NCBI RefSeq assembly: GCF_003696215.1
Contig: NZ_RFFG01000030.1
Location: 1 to 64,000 of the forward strand
Source: Actinomadura harenae
GTDB taxonomy: Bacteria > Actinomycetota > Actinomycetes > Streptosporangiales > Streptosporangiaceae
Length of the DNA stretch: 64,000 nt
Reading direction: 5' to 3'
In this document: in pieces, positions 51,596-60,031 of the stretch
Layout of the letters: every line of letters starts with the position of its first letter
Position numbering within the stretch: position 1 is the first letter of the stretch
Position numbers and translations under genes: made by a program
Notes under the pieces: model-generated
What the model was told of the DNA's origin: nothing
Seen by the model: only the letters and a program-made list of their open reading frames with translations
The model's database searches: none

Positions 51596-53005
51596 TCACT
51601 GGTTCCGGGCAGAGGGTGTGGCGGGGTCGAAGGCGGGGGCAGGGTCGGGGGCTTGGGCGTGGGCCCGTGCTTGGGCGAGGGCGTCGTGGACGGCGCGTTT
51701 GCCCTGCTCGAACGCGACGTCGCTGTTGCAGTAGTCGAACCGCCCTCCCCTCCCGCAGGCGCGGATGCCGAAGCGCGCGAACCGGGCGTGCAGGTCGTCG
51801 ACGTGCGCGCGCATGTGGTTGCGCTGCATCGGGTAGGCGTGCTCGATCTCCAGGACGCGGTGGCCGAGGAGGTCGCCGAGCGCGGCGAACTGCGGGACCT
51901 TCCGCAGGTCGCGCAGGACGCGGTCGAGCTGCTCGTCCGCGGGCGGGGCTCCCCCGGACGGGTCGAGGGAGATCTCGACGGAGATCGGGGTGCGGCCGGG
52001 GCGGTCGAGGGCCGGGCACAGGTTGCCGACGACCGAGACGCGCCGGAAGACGAACTCGCGCTCGGGGAAGTAGATCGCGGTGCCGTCGAGGTCCCGGTCG
52101 CCGTCGAACACCAGGTTGAACACGCGGATGCCGAGCCAGTCGAGCAGGCCCCGGGGGTCGGCGGCGTCCTCCATGCCGGCGGTGATCCGGACCATCCGGT
52201 CCAGCGGGATGGAGGAGATCAGGTGCTCGTAGTGGTAGCGGCGTCCGCCCGCGACGACGTACTTGCCGACGGGGTCGACCTCGGTGACCTCGCGGCCGAC
52301 CTCGATCGGCCCGCTGTGCTCGACGAGCCGCCGGGTGAGCGTCGAGATCGAGCCCTCACGCGGGTAGTAGTAGGTCCGGTTGGGGGGCAGCTTCGTGCGG
52401 GCGCCCGCGTACACCTCGTCCATGTCGACGCGGACCGGGCGGGACAGGGCCCACTGGTAGTCCATGTCGGCGAGCGGGATCTGCCACTTCTTCTCCTCGT
52501 AGGGGAAGAGGACCTTCTCGCAGAAGTACCGGCCGTAGCCGTTGACCAGCCAGTCCGCGTAGCTCTCCACGCGGCGGGGCGTGGCGCGCTGCGCCTCGAG
52601 GTCGGCGATGATCCGGTCGCGTTCGGCCTCCGGCAGGTCCACCAGGTGGCGTTGCAGCGGGAACCCGACGAGGCCGTACTCGGACAGGTAGGCCGACTCG
52701 GCCATCGGGTAGGCCTCGTGGTTGTCCTCCAGGAAGCCCAGCAGGTCCTTGCAGTTCTCGGCGTCCTGCTCGATGACGATCTTGGGTCCGTAGTCGAACT
52801 CGCAGCCGAGCACCTCCACGCTGCGGCACAGTCCGCCGGGCTCGTCGCCGGCCTCCAGGATCAGGCTGTCGCGGCCGTGCCGGCGCGCGGCCACACCCGC
52901 TCCGAGGCCCGCCATCCCGGAGCCCAGGATCAGGAACTCGACGGCGTCCCCGCCGCCCGTGTCATCGCCGCTGGTGTCCCGGCCGTTCCGCCTAGACGCC
53001 GGCAT
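51596..53005 (-). CDS. flavoprotein of the UDP-galactopyranose mutase / amine oxidase type
   Basis: A 469-residue FAD protein. The dinucleotide motif FLILGSGMAGLGAGVAARRHG lies near residue 22 and is followed by LILEAGDEPGGLCRS. FDYGPKIVIEQD aligns with the flavin/sugar region of mutases; later come SISTLTRRLVEH and a C-terminal FAD-binding stretch GRGGRFDYCNSDVAFEQGKRAVHDAL. The fold covers UDP-galactopyranose mutase, protoporphyrinogen oxidase and desaturases. Placed between a nucleotidyltransferase and a glycosyltransferase it could act on an NDP-sugar, but that is inference. The start overlaps the nucleotidyltransferase stop by 14 bp; in-frame sequence upstream is out of register with it and excluded. 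Confidence 0.75.
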   Translation of the reverse strand: MPASRRNGRDTSGDDTGGGDAVEFLILGSGMAGLGAGVAARRHGRDSLILEAGDEPGGLCRSVEVLGCEFDYGPKIVIEQDAENCKDLLGFLEDNHEAYPMAESAYLSEYGLVGFPLQRHLVDLPEAERDRIIADLEAQRATPRRVESYADWLVNGYGRYFCEKVLFPYEEKKWQIPLADMDYQWALSRPVRVDMDEVYAGARTKLPPNRTYYYPREGSISTLTRRLVEHSGPIEVGREVTEVDPVGKYVVAGGRRYHYEHLISSIPLDRMVRITAGMEDAADPRGLLDWLGIRVFNLVFDGDRDLDGTAIYFPEREFVFRRVSVVGNLCPALDRPGRTPISVEISLDPSGGAPPADEQLDRVLRDLRKVPQFAALGDLLGHRVLEIEHAYPMQRNHMRAHVDDLHARFARFGIRACGRGGRFDYCNSDVAFEQGKRAVHDALAQARAHAQAPDPAPAFDPATPSARNQ

Positions 53006-53726
53006 CGGCGTACCTGCCGTCGACGCTTCTGTACGTCTCAATGCTCTCTCCCACGTCCGCCCACCAGCCCGAAATGATCGAGCAGCGCATGTCACGACGA
53101 CTCACATAGATGCGGTTGAGGTCCCAGATCTCGGTCTCTCCGCGATCGGACGGGCCGAGCCCGTCGATCAGGTCGAAGACCTCCGAGTGGTACAGGTAGT
53201 AACCGAGGTCGATATGGCCTTCGGTATGGAGCTCGCGATCCTTGTCCCCGATTCCGAGGACGCGGTCGCCCGCGATGCGAAGCGGGCTGTATCCCGCGGT
53301 GTCGGGGGTTCTCACGGTGATGATCCGCGCCCCGGACTCCTGGACGCGGAAGGCGTCGACCGCCTCCTTGATTCCGTCTTCGAAAAGGACGTCGCCGCAG
53401 GCGACCAGGAACTTGTCGCCGGTCAGGTGGTGGCGGACCTGGCGGATCGCCGACGGCAGCCCGCTGCCCCGTGCGGGCTGCCACACGTAGGCGAGACTCC
53501 GCAGGTCGGTGCCGCCTCCGTCCTCCAGCAGGCCCATGAACTGCGAGGCGTGCCGTTCGTCGATCACCAGCAGGACGTCCTCGACGCCCGCCTGGACGAG
53601 TTTGCCGATCACCCTTTCGATGAGCGCTCTCCCGCCGACCGGGAGCAGCTGTTTGCTGGTCCGGTCGGTGAGCGGGGCCAGGCGTGTTCCCCGGCCTCCG
53701 GCCAGTACGACACCCGTTACCGACAT
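52992..53726 (-). CDS. sugar-1-phosphate nucleotidyltransferase
   Basis: A 244-residue nucleotidyltransferase: VVLAGGRGTRLAPLTDRTSKQLLPVGGRALIERVI at the start, VACGDVLFEDGIKEAV for the metal-binding region, and SGWWADVGESIETYRSV near the end. It is shorter than RfbA and lacks its allosteric C-terminal part. It would supply a second activated sugar (NDP-hexose) for the cluster. It is transcribed after the PKS (28-bp gap) and overlaps the flavoprotein gene, so the two probably act in one pathway. AAAGGTGACC precedes the ATG. Confidence 0.88.
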   Translation of the reverse strand: MSVTGVVLAGGRGTRLAPLTDRTSKQLLPVGGRALIERVIGKLVQAGVEDVLLVIDERHASQFMGLLEDGGGTDLRSLAYVWQPARGSGLPSAIRQVRHHLTGDKFLVACGDVLFEDGIKEAVDAFRVQESGARIITVRTPDTAGYSPLRIAGDRVLGIGDKDRELHTEGHIDLGYYLYHSEVFDLIDGLGPSDRGETEIWDLNRIYVSRRDMRCSIISGWWADVGESIETYRSVDGRYADAGV

Positions 53727-53754
53727 AGGTCACCTTTTTCCGACGCGGGTACGA

Positions 53755-56700
53755 TCAGATCTGCTCTTGCAGCCATTCCTGTACTGCCGCGGCGGTCGTC
53801 GCCGCGTGGTCCTCCATCATCGAGAAATGGTTTCCCGGGACGCGCACCGCGCTGTGCTCGAATTCCCAGGTCGCCGCCCAGTCGTCCGGTTTCCCGGCCG
53901 TGCCGGACGCGGTGCTGGAGAGCGCTTCGGAGGCCTGGACGAGAAGGGTGGGCGCGGCGACGCGTTCGGGCCGCCATTCGCCGAACAGTCCGAGGTACCA
54001 GCCCATGGCCGACATCCGGTCGCTGTTCATGTCGACGAACATCCCGTCGCGTTCGAGCATCCCGTGGATCAGGGAGAACCCGAAGTTCGCCACGAACCCG
54101 CTGCCGGGCAGGTAGGTGTCCAGCAGGACCACGGCGGCGGCCGGGCGGCCCGCCGCCTCCAGGTGCTGCGCGGCGGCGTGCGCGAGCCAGCCGCCCGCCG
54201 AGGAGCCGAGCACGGCGAACGGCGCGCCGTCCGCGTCGTCCAGGACCTGCCGGACCTGGGCGTCGACGAGCGCGTCCACGGTGCCCGCGAGGCTCTCGCC
54301 CGCGGCGAACCCGGGGACGGCCAGTGCGGACACGGCGCGGGCGTCGCGGAATCCCGCCGCGAAGCGCGCGTACTGGTGGACGCCCGCCAGGGCCATGCAC
54401 GAGGCGAAGCAGTAGAGGCGGGCGCCTCCACCGCCGTCCGGGGCGTTGGAGAGGCGGACGAGCGCGGCGGGCCGGTCGGCGGCGTCGGGGTCGTCGAACA
54501 TGGGGCGGACGCGCGCCGCCGCGATCAGCAGTTCGAAGCCCTCCTGCGGCCGGCCGGTCTCGCAGGCCCGCCGGAAGATCCCGGCGAGGGTGTCGGACGC
54601 GTCCGGGGCGTTCGCGGCCGGGGTCGTCCCGCCGGCCGGGGCGGGTGCGTCCGTGAGGGCGGCCAGGTGCCGGGCGAGGGCGAGCGCGGTCGGGTGGTCG
54701 AAGACGAGGGTGGCGGGCAGCCGGACGCCGAGGTCCTCGCCGAGCGCGTTGCGCAGTTCGACGGCGGTGAGCGAGTCGAAGCCCATCTCGGGGAACTCCC
54801 GCTCGTCCTCGACCCGGTCGGGCGCGGCGTGCCCGAGGACGGCGGCGACGCGCGTGCGCACGAGGTCGAGCAGCAGGCGTTCGCGTTCCTCGGCCGGAGC
54901 GTCCGCGAGTTTGGCCCTGAACCCGGCCGAGGGGTCCGCCGGGGCGTCGCCGGTGGCGGCGCGGCGCCGGGGCGGTGTCCGGACGAGGCTGCGCAGCGCC
55001 GCCGGGACCGTCCCGTCCGAGGCCCGCATCGCGGACGGCACGAGCCGGGCGGGGACCAGCACGGGTTCGCCGGACGCGAGCGCGGTGTCGAGCAGGCCGA
55101 GGCCCTGTTCGGCGGACAGCGGCTCGACGCCGTTCCGGGCCATGCGGTCCAGGTCGGCGCCGTCGAGCCCGGCGGTGAGCCCGCCCGGTTCGGCCCACAG
55201 GCCCCAGGCGAGGGAGGCGGCGGGCAGCGACCGCGCGGCGCGGTGCCGGGCGAGCGCGTCGAGGGCGGCGTTGGCGGCCGCGTAGTTCGCCTGTCCGGGC
55301 GCGCCGAGCGTCCCGGCGAGCGAGGAGTAGAGGACGAAGGCGGTCAGGTCGGCGTCCTGGGTCTGGTCGTGGAGGTTGAGCGCGCCGACGAGCTTGGGCC
55401 GCAGCACCCGGTCGAGCCGTTCGGGGGTGAGCGAGCCGAGGACGCCGTCGTCGAGCGCCGCCGCCGCGTGGACGACGCCGGTGAGCGGCCGGTCGGCCGG
55501 GACGGCGGCGAGGACCTCGGCCAGGGCGTCGGGGTCGGCGACGTCGCAGGCCACGACGGTCGCCTTCGCGCCGAGCCCGGCCAGCTCCGCGACCAGTTCG
55601 CGCATGCCGTCCGCGGCCGGGCCGCGACGGCTCACGAGGAGCAGGTCGCGCACGCCGTGCGCGGTGACCAGGTGGCGCGCGGTCAGCGCGCCGAGCGCGC
55701 CGGTGGCTCCGGAGATCAGGACCGTCCCGTCGCCGAACGCGCGCTCGGGACGGTCGGCGGGCGAGGACGAGGGCGCGGCGCGGCGGAGCCGGAACGCGTG
55801 GGCGACGCCTTCGCGCACGGCGAGCTGCGGCTCGTCCAGATCCAGGGCCGCCACCAGCGTCCGGTACGACGCGTCCGCCGTGTCGATGTCGGCCAGGGCG
55901 AAGCGGCCTGGGTTCTCGGACTGGGCGGAGCGGATGAGGCCCCAGACCGCCGCCTGCGCCACGTCGGGCGCGTCGGTGGGGTGGACGGCCGTCGCGCCGT
56001 GGGTCAGGAAGAGCAGGCGGGAGGACGCGAGGCGGTCGTCGGCCAGCCATTCCCGCGCGCTCAGCAGGGCCCGGCGGGCCGCCGCGCAGGCGCGTTCGGC
56101 GTCCGCCTCGTCCTGATCGAAGACGACGCACACGATGTCGGGCGCGGCGGTGCCGGATGCGACGGCCGCGCGGAGGGCGGGGAGGTCCACGTAGTTCTCG
56201 AGGTGGATCCCGGCGGCGTCGAGCGCGGTGGTGACGGCGCGGGGCGCGGCGTCGACGACGGCCCAGCGCCGGGGAGCGGGGCGGGCCGCGTCGACGGTCA
56301 GCGGTGTCCATTCCGGGCGGTACAGGGCGTCGTGCCGGGCGGGCCCGGCCGTCGCCGCGTCCGCCGGGCGCAGGACGAGCGCGTCGATCTCGGCGACCGG
56401 ACGCCCGGACGGGTCGGCCAGCGTGATGGCCACGGTGTCGTCCCCCGCCGGTCGGAGCCGGGCCCGCACGGCGGACGCGCCGCCCGCGCGGAGCCGGACG
56501 CCGGACCAGGAGAACGGCAGGACCCGTCCGCCGGGGCCGCCCTCGCCCAGCCCGGCGGCGTGCAGGACGGCGTCGAGGAGCGCGGGGTGCAGCCCGAACC
56601 GTCCGGCCTCGGTGTCGTGTCCCTCGGGCAGCCGCGCCTCGGCGAACACCTCGGCGCCGTTGCGCCACGCGGCGTGCAGTCCCTGGAACGCCTCGCCGTA

Positions 56701-59700
56701 GCCGAACCCGTGGTCGGCGAGGCGCTCGTAGAAGCCGTCGAGGTCGACCGGCTCGGCGTCGGCGGGCGGCCACGCGGCCGGGACGGCGGCCGCCGGGTCC
56801 GCCTCGGGGAGGTCGTCGCCGGGGAGCAGGGAGCCGGTGGCGTGGCGGGTCCAGGGGACGTCGTCCGGGGCGTCCTCGTCGTGGGAGTGGATCGTGAGGG
56901 CGCGGCGTCCGGATGCGTCGGGGGCGGCCAGCGCGACCTGGATCCGGACCGCGCCGCGCGCGGGCAGGACGAGCGGCGACTCGACGGTCAGTTCTTCGAT
57001 CTCGCCGCCGCCCACGCGGTCCCCGGCGTGGACGGCCAGTTCCACGAACGCGGTCCCGGGCAGCAGCACCGCGTCGCCGACGGCGTGCCCGGCCAGCCAG
57101 GGGTGGGTCGCCGTGGACATCCGGCCCGTCAGGAGCAGGCCGTCGTCCTCGGCGGTCGCGAGTTCGGCGCCGAGCAGCGGATGGTCGAGCGGGCGCACGC
57201 CGGCCCGCTCGACGGCGCGGGTGTCCGTTCCGGCGTCCAGCCAGTAGCGGCGGCGCTGGAAGGCGTAGGTCGGGAGCGGCACCCGCCGCGCGGGCCGGCC
57301 CGCGAACGGCGCGTCCCAGTCGACGTCCGCGCCGGTCACGTGCAGGGTCGCCAGGGCGGTGAGGAGGGAGCGGACCTCGGGGCGGTCGCGGCGGAGCGCG
57401 GGCACGGCCACGACACCGCCCGGACGGTCCGGCACGCAGCCCTCGACCAGGGGCGACAGCGCGGCGGACGGGCCGATCTCCAGGTAGCGGGTCACGCCGT
57501 CGCGGGCCAGGTTGGCGATGCCGTCGCCGAACCGCACGGCGGCGCGGACGTGCCGGACCCAGTAGTCCGGGGTGCGCAGGTCGTCGCCGGTCGCGGGCGC
57601 ACCGGTCACGTTGGAGATCACCGGCAGGTCGGGGGCGCTGTAGGAGACGGTCTCGGCGGCGCGCCGGAACGCGTCCAGCATCGGGTCCATGCGCGGCGAG
57701 TGGAAGGCGTGGCTGACCCGCAGCCGCCGGACGCGCCGACCCGTCGCCTCAAGCCGTTCGGCGATGGCGGTGACGGCGTCCTCGTCGCCGGACAGCACCG
57801 TCGCGGCGGGCCCGTTCACGGCGGCGATGCCGACGCCGTCGGTGAGCAGCGCCGCGACCTCGTCCTCGGACGCCTCGACCGCGACCATCGCGCCGCCCGG
57901 GGGCAGCGCCTGCATGAGCGCCGCGCGCGCCGCGACGAGGCGGCACGCGTCCGGAAGCGTCAGGACGCCGGAGACGTGCGCGGCGGTGAGTTCGCCGACC
58001 GAGTGGCCGACGAGGTGATCCGGCCGGAGCCCCCAGGACTCGACGAGCCGGTACAGCGCGACCTCGAAGGCGAACAGCGCGGGCTGCGTGTACGCGGTCT
58101 GGTCGAGCGGGCCGGAGGGGTCGTCGACGGCGTCCCGGAGGGGCCGGTCGAGCAGCGGGTCCAGGTGGGCGGCGGCCTCGTCCCAGGCGGCCGCGAAGGC
58201 GGGGAAGGCGACGGCGAGCTCGCGGCCCATCCGCGCGCGCTGCGCGCCCTGGCCGCTGAACAGGAACGCGGTCTCCCCTGGACGGACCGTGCCCTGGACG
58301 AGCCCCTCGGTGCTCTCCCCCACGGCGAGGGCCTTGAGCTGCTCGGCGTGGCCGGGGCCGAGGACGACGGCGCGGTGGCCGAGCGCCGACCGCGTGGTCG
58401 CCAGGGAGTGGGCCACGTCGTCCGGGTCGAGGCCGGGGTCGCCGGTGACGTGGTCGAGGAGCCGGAGCGCTTGGCCCCGGAGCGCGTCCTCGCCGCGCGC
58501 CGACAGCGTCCACGGCCGTGGCGCCGGGGCCGGCAGGTCGGTCTCCGGTGTCCTCGGGGAGGGGTCCGTCTCGGTTTCCGCGGGTTCCGGTGCCTGTTCG
58601 AGGATGACGTGCGCGTTGGTGCCGCTCACGCCGAACGCCGAGACGCCCGCGCGGCGCGGACGGCCCGTGCCCGACTCGGGGTCGGGGTCGGGCTCCGGTT
58701 CGGGCCAGGCGACCGGCTCGGTGAGCAGCCGCACCGCACCGGCCGTCCAGTCGACGTGCGTCGATGGGGCGGAGACGTGCAGGGTGCGGGGAAGCGTGCC
58801 GTTCCGCATGGCCAGGACCATCTTGATGACGCCGCCGACGCCCGCCGCCGCCTGCGTGTGGGCGATGTTGGACTTCAGCGCCCCGAGCCAGAGCGGACGG
58901 TCTTCGGGGCGTCCCCTGCCGTAGGTGGCGAGGAGCGCCTGCGCCTCGATGGGGTCGCCCAGCGCGGTCCCGGTCCCGTGCGCCTCGACGGCGTCCACCT
59001 CGTCCGCGGCGAGGCTGGCCTCTGCCAGGGCCTGCCGGATGACGCGCTGCTGGGACGGCCCGTTCGGCGCGGTCAGGCCGCTGCTCGCGCCGTCCTGGTT
59101 GACCGCCGATCCGCGCACCAGCGCCAGGACGGGGTGGCCGTTCCGGCGCGCGTCCGAGAGGCGTTCCAGGAGGAGGAGCCCGGCGCCCTCGCCCCATCCC
59201 GTCCCGTCGGCGCCGGCGGAGAACGGCTTGCAGCGGCCGTCCGGGGCCAGGCCGCCCTGGCGGCTGAACCCGATGAACGTCACGGGCGTCGACATGACGG
59301 TGACGCCCCCGGCCAGCGCGAGCGTGCACTCCCCCGCGCGCAGCGCCCGGCAGGCCCAGTGCAGCGCGACCAGCGACGACGAGCACGCGGTGTCCAGCGT
59401 GACCGCGGGCCCTTCGAGGCCGAAGGTGTAGGCGACGCGTCCGGACGCGATGCTCGGGGCGCTGCCGTTGCCGACGTACCCTTCGAGCTCCGGCGGGGCC
59501 TGCCGGACGCGGGACCCGTAGTCGTTGTACATGATCCCGGTGAAGACGCCCGTGCGGCTGCCGCGCAGCGAGACGGGCGGGATCCCGGCGCGTTCGAACG
59601 CCTCCCAGGCCAGTTCCAGCAGGAGCCGCTGCTGGGGGTCGACCGCGAGGGCCTCGCGCGGGGACATCCCGAACAGCTCGGCGTCGAAGCGGCCCGCGTC

Positions 59701-59997
59701 GTAGAGGAAGCCGCCCTCCCGCGCGTAGGACGTCCCCGGCTTTCCGGGGTCCGGGTCGTACAGCTCGTCGACGTTCCAGCCCCGGTCGTCCGGGAAGGGG
59801 CCGACGGCGTCGACGCCGTCGGCGACCAGGTCCCAGAGGTCCTCGGGGGTCCGGACGCCGCCGGGGTAGCGGCAGCTCATCGCGACGACGGCGATGGGCT
59901 CGCGGTCCCGTTCCTCCAGCTCGCGCACCCGCAGGCGGCTGCGGTGCAGGTCGGTGGTGACGCGCTTCAGGTACTCGCGCAGCTTCGCCTCGTTCAC
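53755..59997 (-). CDS. type I PKS terminal module: KS-AT-DH-KR-ACP-TE
   Basis: A 2080-residue final extension module. Docking coiled coil 1-33; KS 34-460 (Cys205, His340, His380); AT 575-860 (Ser666 in GHSVGE; HAFH at 763-766, indicating malonyl-CoA); DH 935-1205 (His971 in HAVGDAVLLP; Asp1142 in LLDAVL); KR 1422-1600 (NADPH loop GATGALG at 1430; LDD at 1515-1517, B-type; Ser1559, Tyr1572); ACP with Ser1742 in GFDSL; TE 1855-2080 (Ser1933 in GSSAG, His2057). There is no ER, so the last unit should be an E double bond before release by the TE. It starts at a GTG after GGAGAG, 34 bp from the previous PKS stop. Confidence 0.94.
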   Translation of the reverse strand: MNEAKLREYLKRVTTDLHRSRLRVRELEERDREPIAVVAMSCRYPGGVRTPEDLWDLVADGVDAVGPFPDDRGWNVDELYDPDPGKPGTSYAREGGFLYDAGRFDAELFGMSPREALAVDPQQRLLLELAWEAFERAGIPPVSLRGSRTGVFTGIMYNDYGSRVRQAPPELEGYVGNGSAPSIASGRVAYTFGLEGPAVTLDTACSSSLVALHWACRALRAGECTLALAGGVTVMSTPVTFIGFSRQGGLAPDGRCKPFSAGADGTGWGEGAGLLLLERLSDARRNGHPVLALVRGSAVNQDGASSGLTAPNGPSQQRVIRQALAEASLAADEVDAVEAHGTGTALGDPIEAQALLATYGRGRPEDRPLWLGALKSNIAHTQAAAGVGGVIKMVLAMRNGTLPRTLHVSAPSTHVDWTAGAVRLLTEPVAWPEPEPDPDPESGTGRPRRAGVSAFGVSGTNAHVILEQAPEPAETETDPSPRTPETDLPAPAPRPWTLSARGEDALRGQALRLLDHVTGDPGLDPDDVAHSLATTRSALGHRAVVLGPGHAEQLKALAVGESTEGLVQGTVRPGETAFLFSGQGAQRARMGRELAVAFPAFAAAWDEAAAHLDPLLDRPLRDAVDDPSGPLDQTAYTQPALFAFEVALYRLVESWGLRPDHLVGHSVGELTAAHVSGVLTLPDACRLVAARAALMQALPPGGAMVAVEASEDEVAALLTDGVGIAAVNGPAATVLSGDEDAVTAIAERLEATGRRVRRLRVSHAFHSPRMDPMLDAFRRAAETVSYSAPDLPVISNVTGAPATGDDLRTPDYWVRHVRAAVRFGDGIANLARDGVTRYLEIGPSAALSPLVEGCVPDRPGGVVAVPALRRDRPEVRSLLTALATLHVTGADVDWDAPFAGRPARRVPLPTYAFQRRRYWLDAGTDTRAVERAGVRPLDHPLLGAELATAEDDGLLLTGRMSTATHPWLAGHAVGDAVLLPGTAFVELAVHAGDRVGGGEIEELTVESPLVLPARGAVRIQVALAAPDASGRRALTIHSHDEDAPDDVPWTRHATGSLLPGDDLPEADPAAAVPAAWPPADAEPVDLDGFYERLADHGFGYGEAFQGLHAAWRNGAEVFAEARLPEGHDTEAGRFGLHPALLDAVLHAAGLGEGGPGGRVLPFSWSGVRLRAGGASAVRARLRPAGDDTVAITLADPSGRPVAEIDALVLRPADAATAGPARHDALYRPEWTPLTVDAARPAPRRWAVVDAAPRAVTTALDAAGIHLENYVDLPALRAAVASGTAAPDIVCVVFDQDEADAERACAAARRALLSAREWLADDRLASSRLLFLTHGATAVHPTDAPDVAQAAVWGLIRSAQSENPGRFALADIDTADASYRTLVAALDLDEPQLAVREGVAHAFRLRRAAPSSSPADRPERAFGDGTVLISGATGALGALTARHLVTAHGVRDLLLVSRRGPAADGMRELVAELAGLGAKATVVACDVADPDALAEVLAAVPADRPLTGVVHAAAALDDGVLGSLTPERLDRVLRPKLVGALNLHDQTQDADLTAFVLYSSLAGTLGAPGQANYAAANAALDALARHRAARSLPAASLAWGLWAEPGGLTAGLDGADLDRMARNGVEPLSAEQGLGLLDTALASGEPVLVPARLVPSAMRASDGTVPAALRSLVRTPPRRRAATGDAPADPSAGFRAKLADAPAEERERLLLDLVRTRVAAVLGHAAPDRVEDEREFPEMGFDSLTAVELRNALGEDLGVRLPATLVFDHPTALALARHLAALTDAPAPAGGTTPAANAPDASDTLAGIFRRACETGRPQEGFELLIAAARVRPMFDDPDAADRPAALVRLSNAPDGGGGARLYCFASCMALAGVHQYARFAAGFRDARAVSALAVPGFAAGESLAGTVDALVDAQVRQVLDDADGAPFAVLGSSAGGWLAHAAAQHLEAAGRPAAAVVLLDTYLPGSGFVANFGFSLIHGMLERDGMFVDMNSDRMSAMGWYLGLFGEWRPERVAAPTLLVQASEALSSTASGTAGKPDDWAATWEFEHSAVRVPGNHFSMMEDHAATTAAAVQEWLQEQI

Positions 59998-60031
59998 CGG
60001 CGCTCTCCGTTCGTGTCGTCGATCGCGGGGT

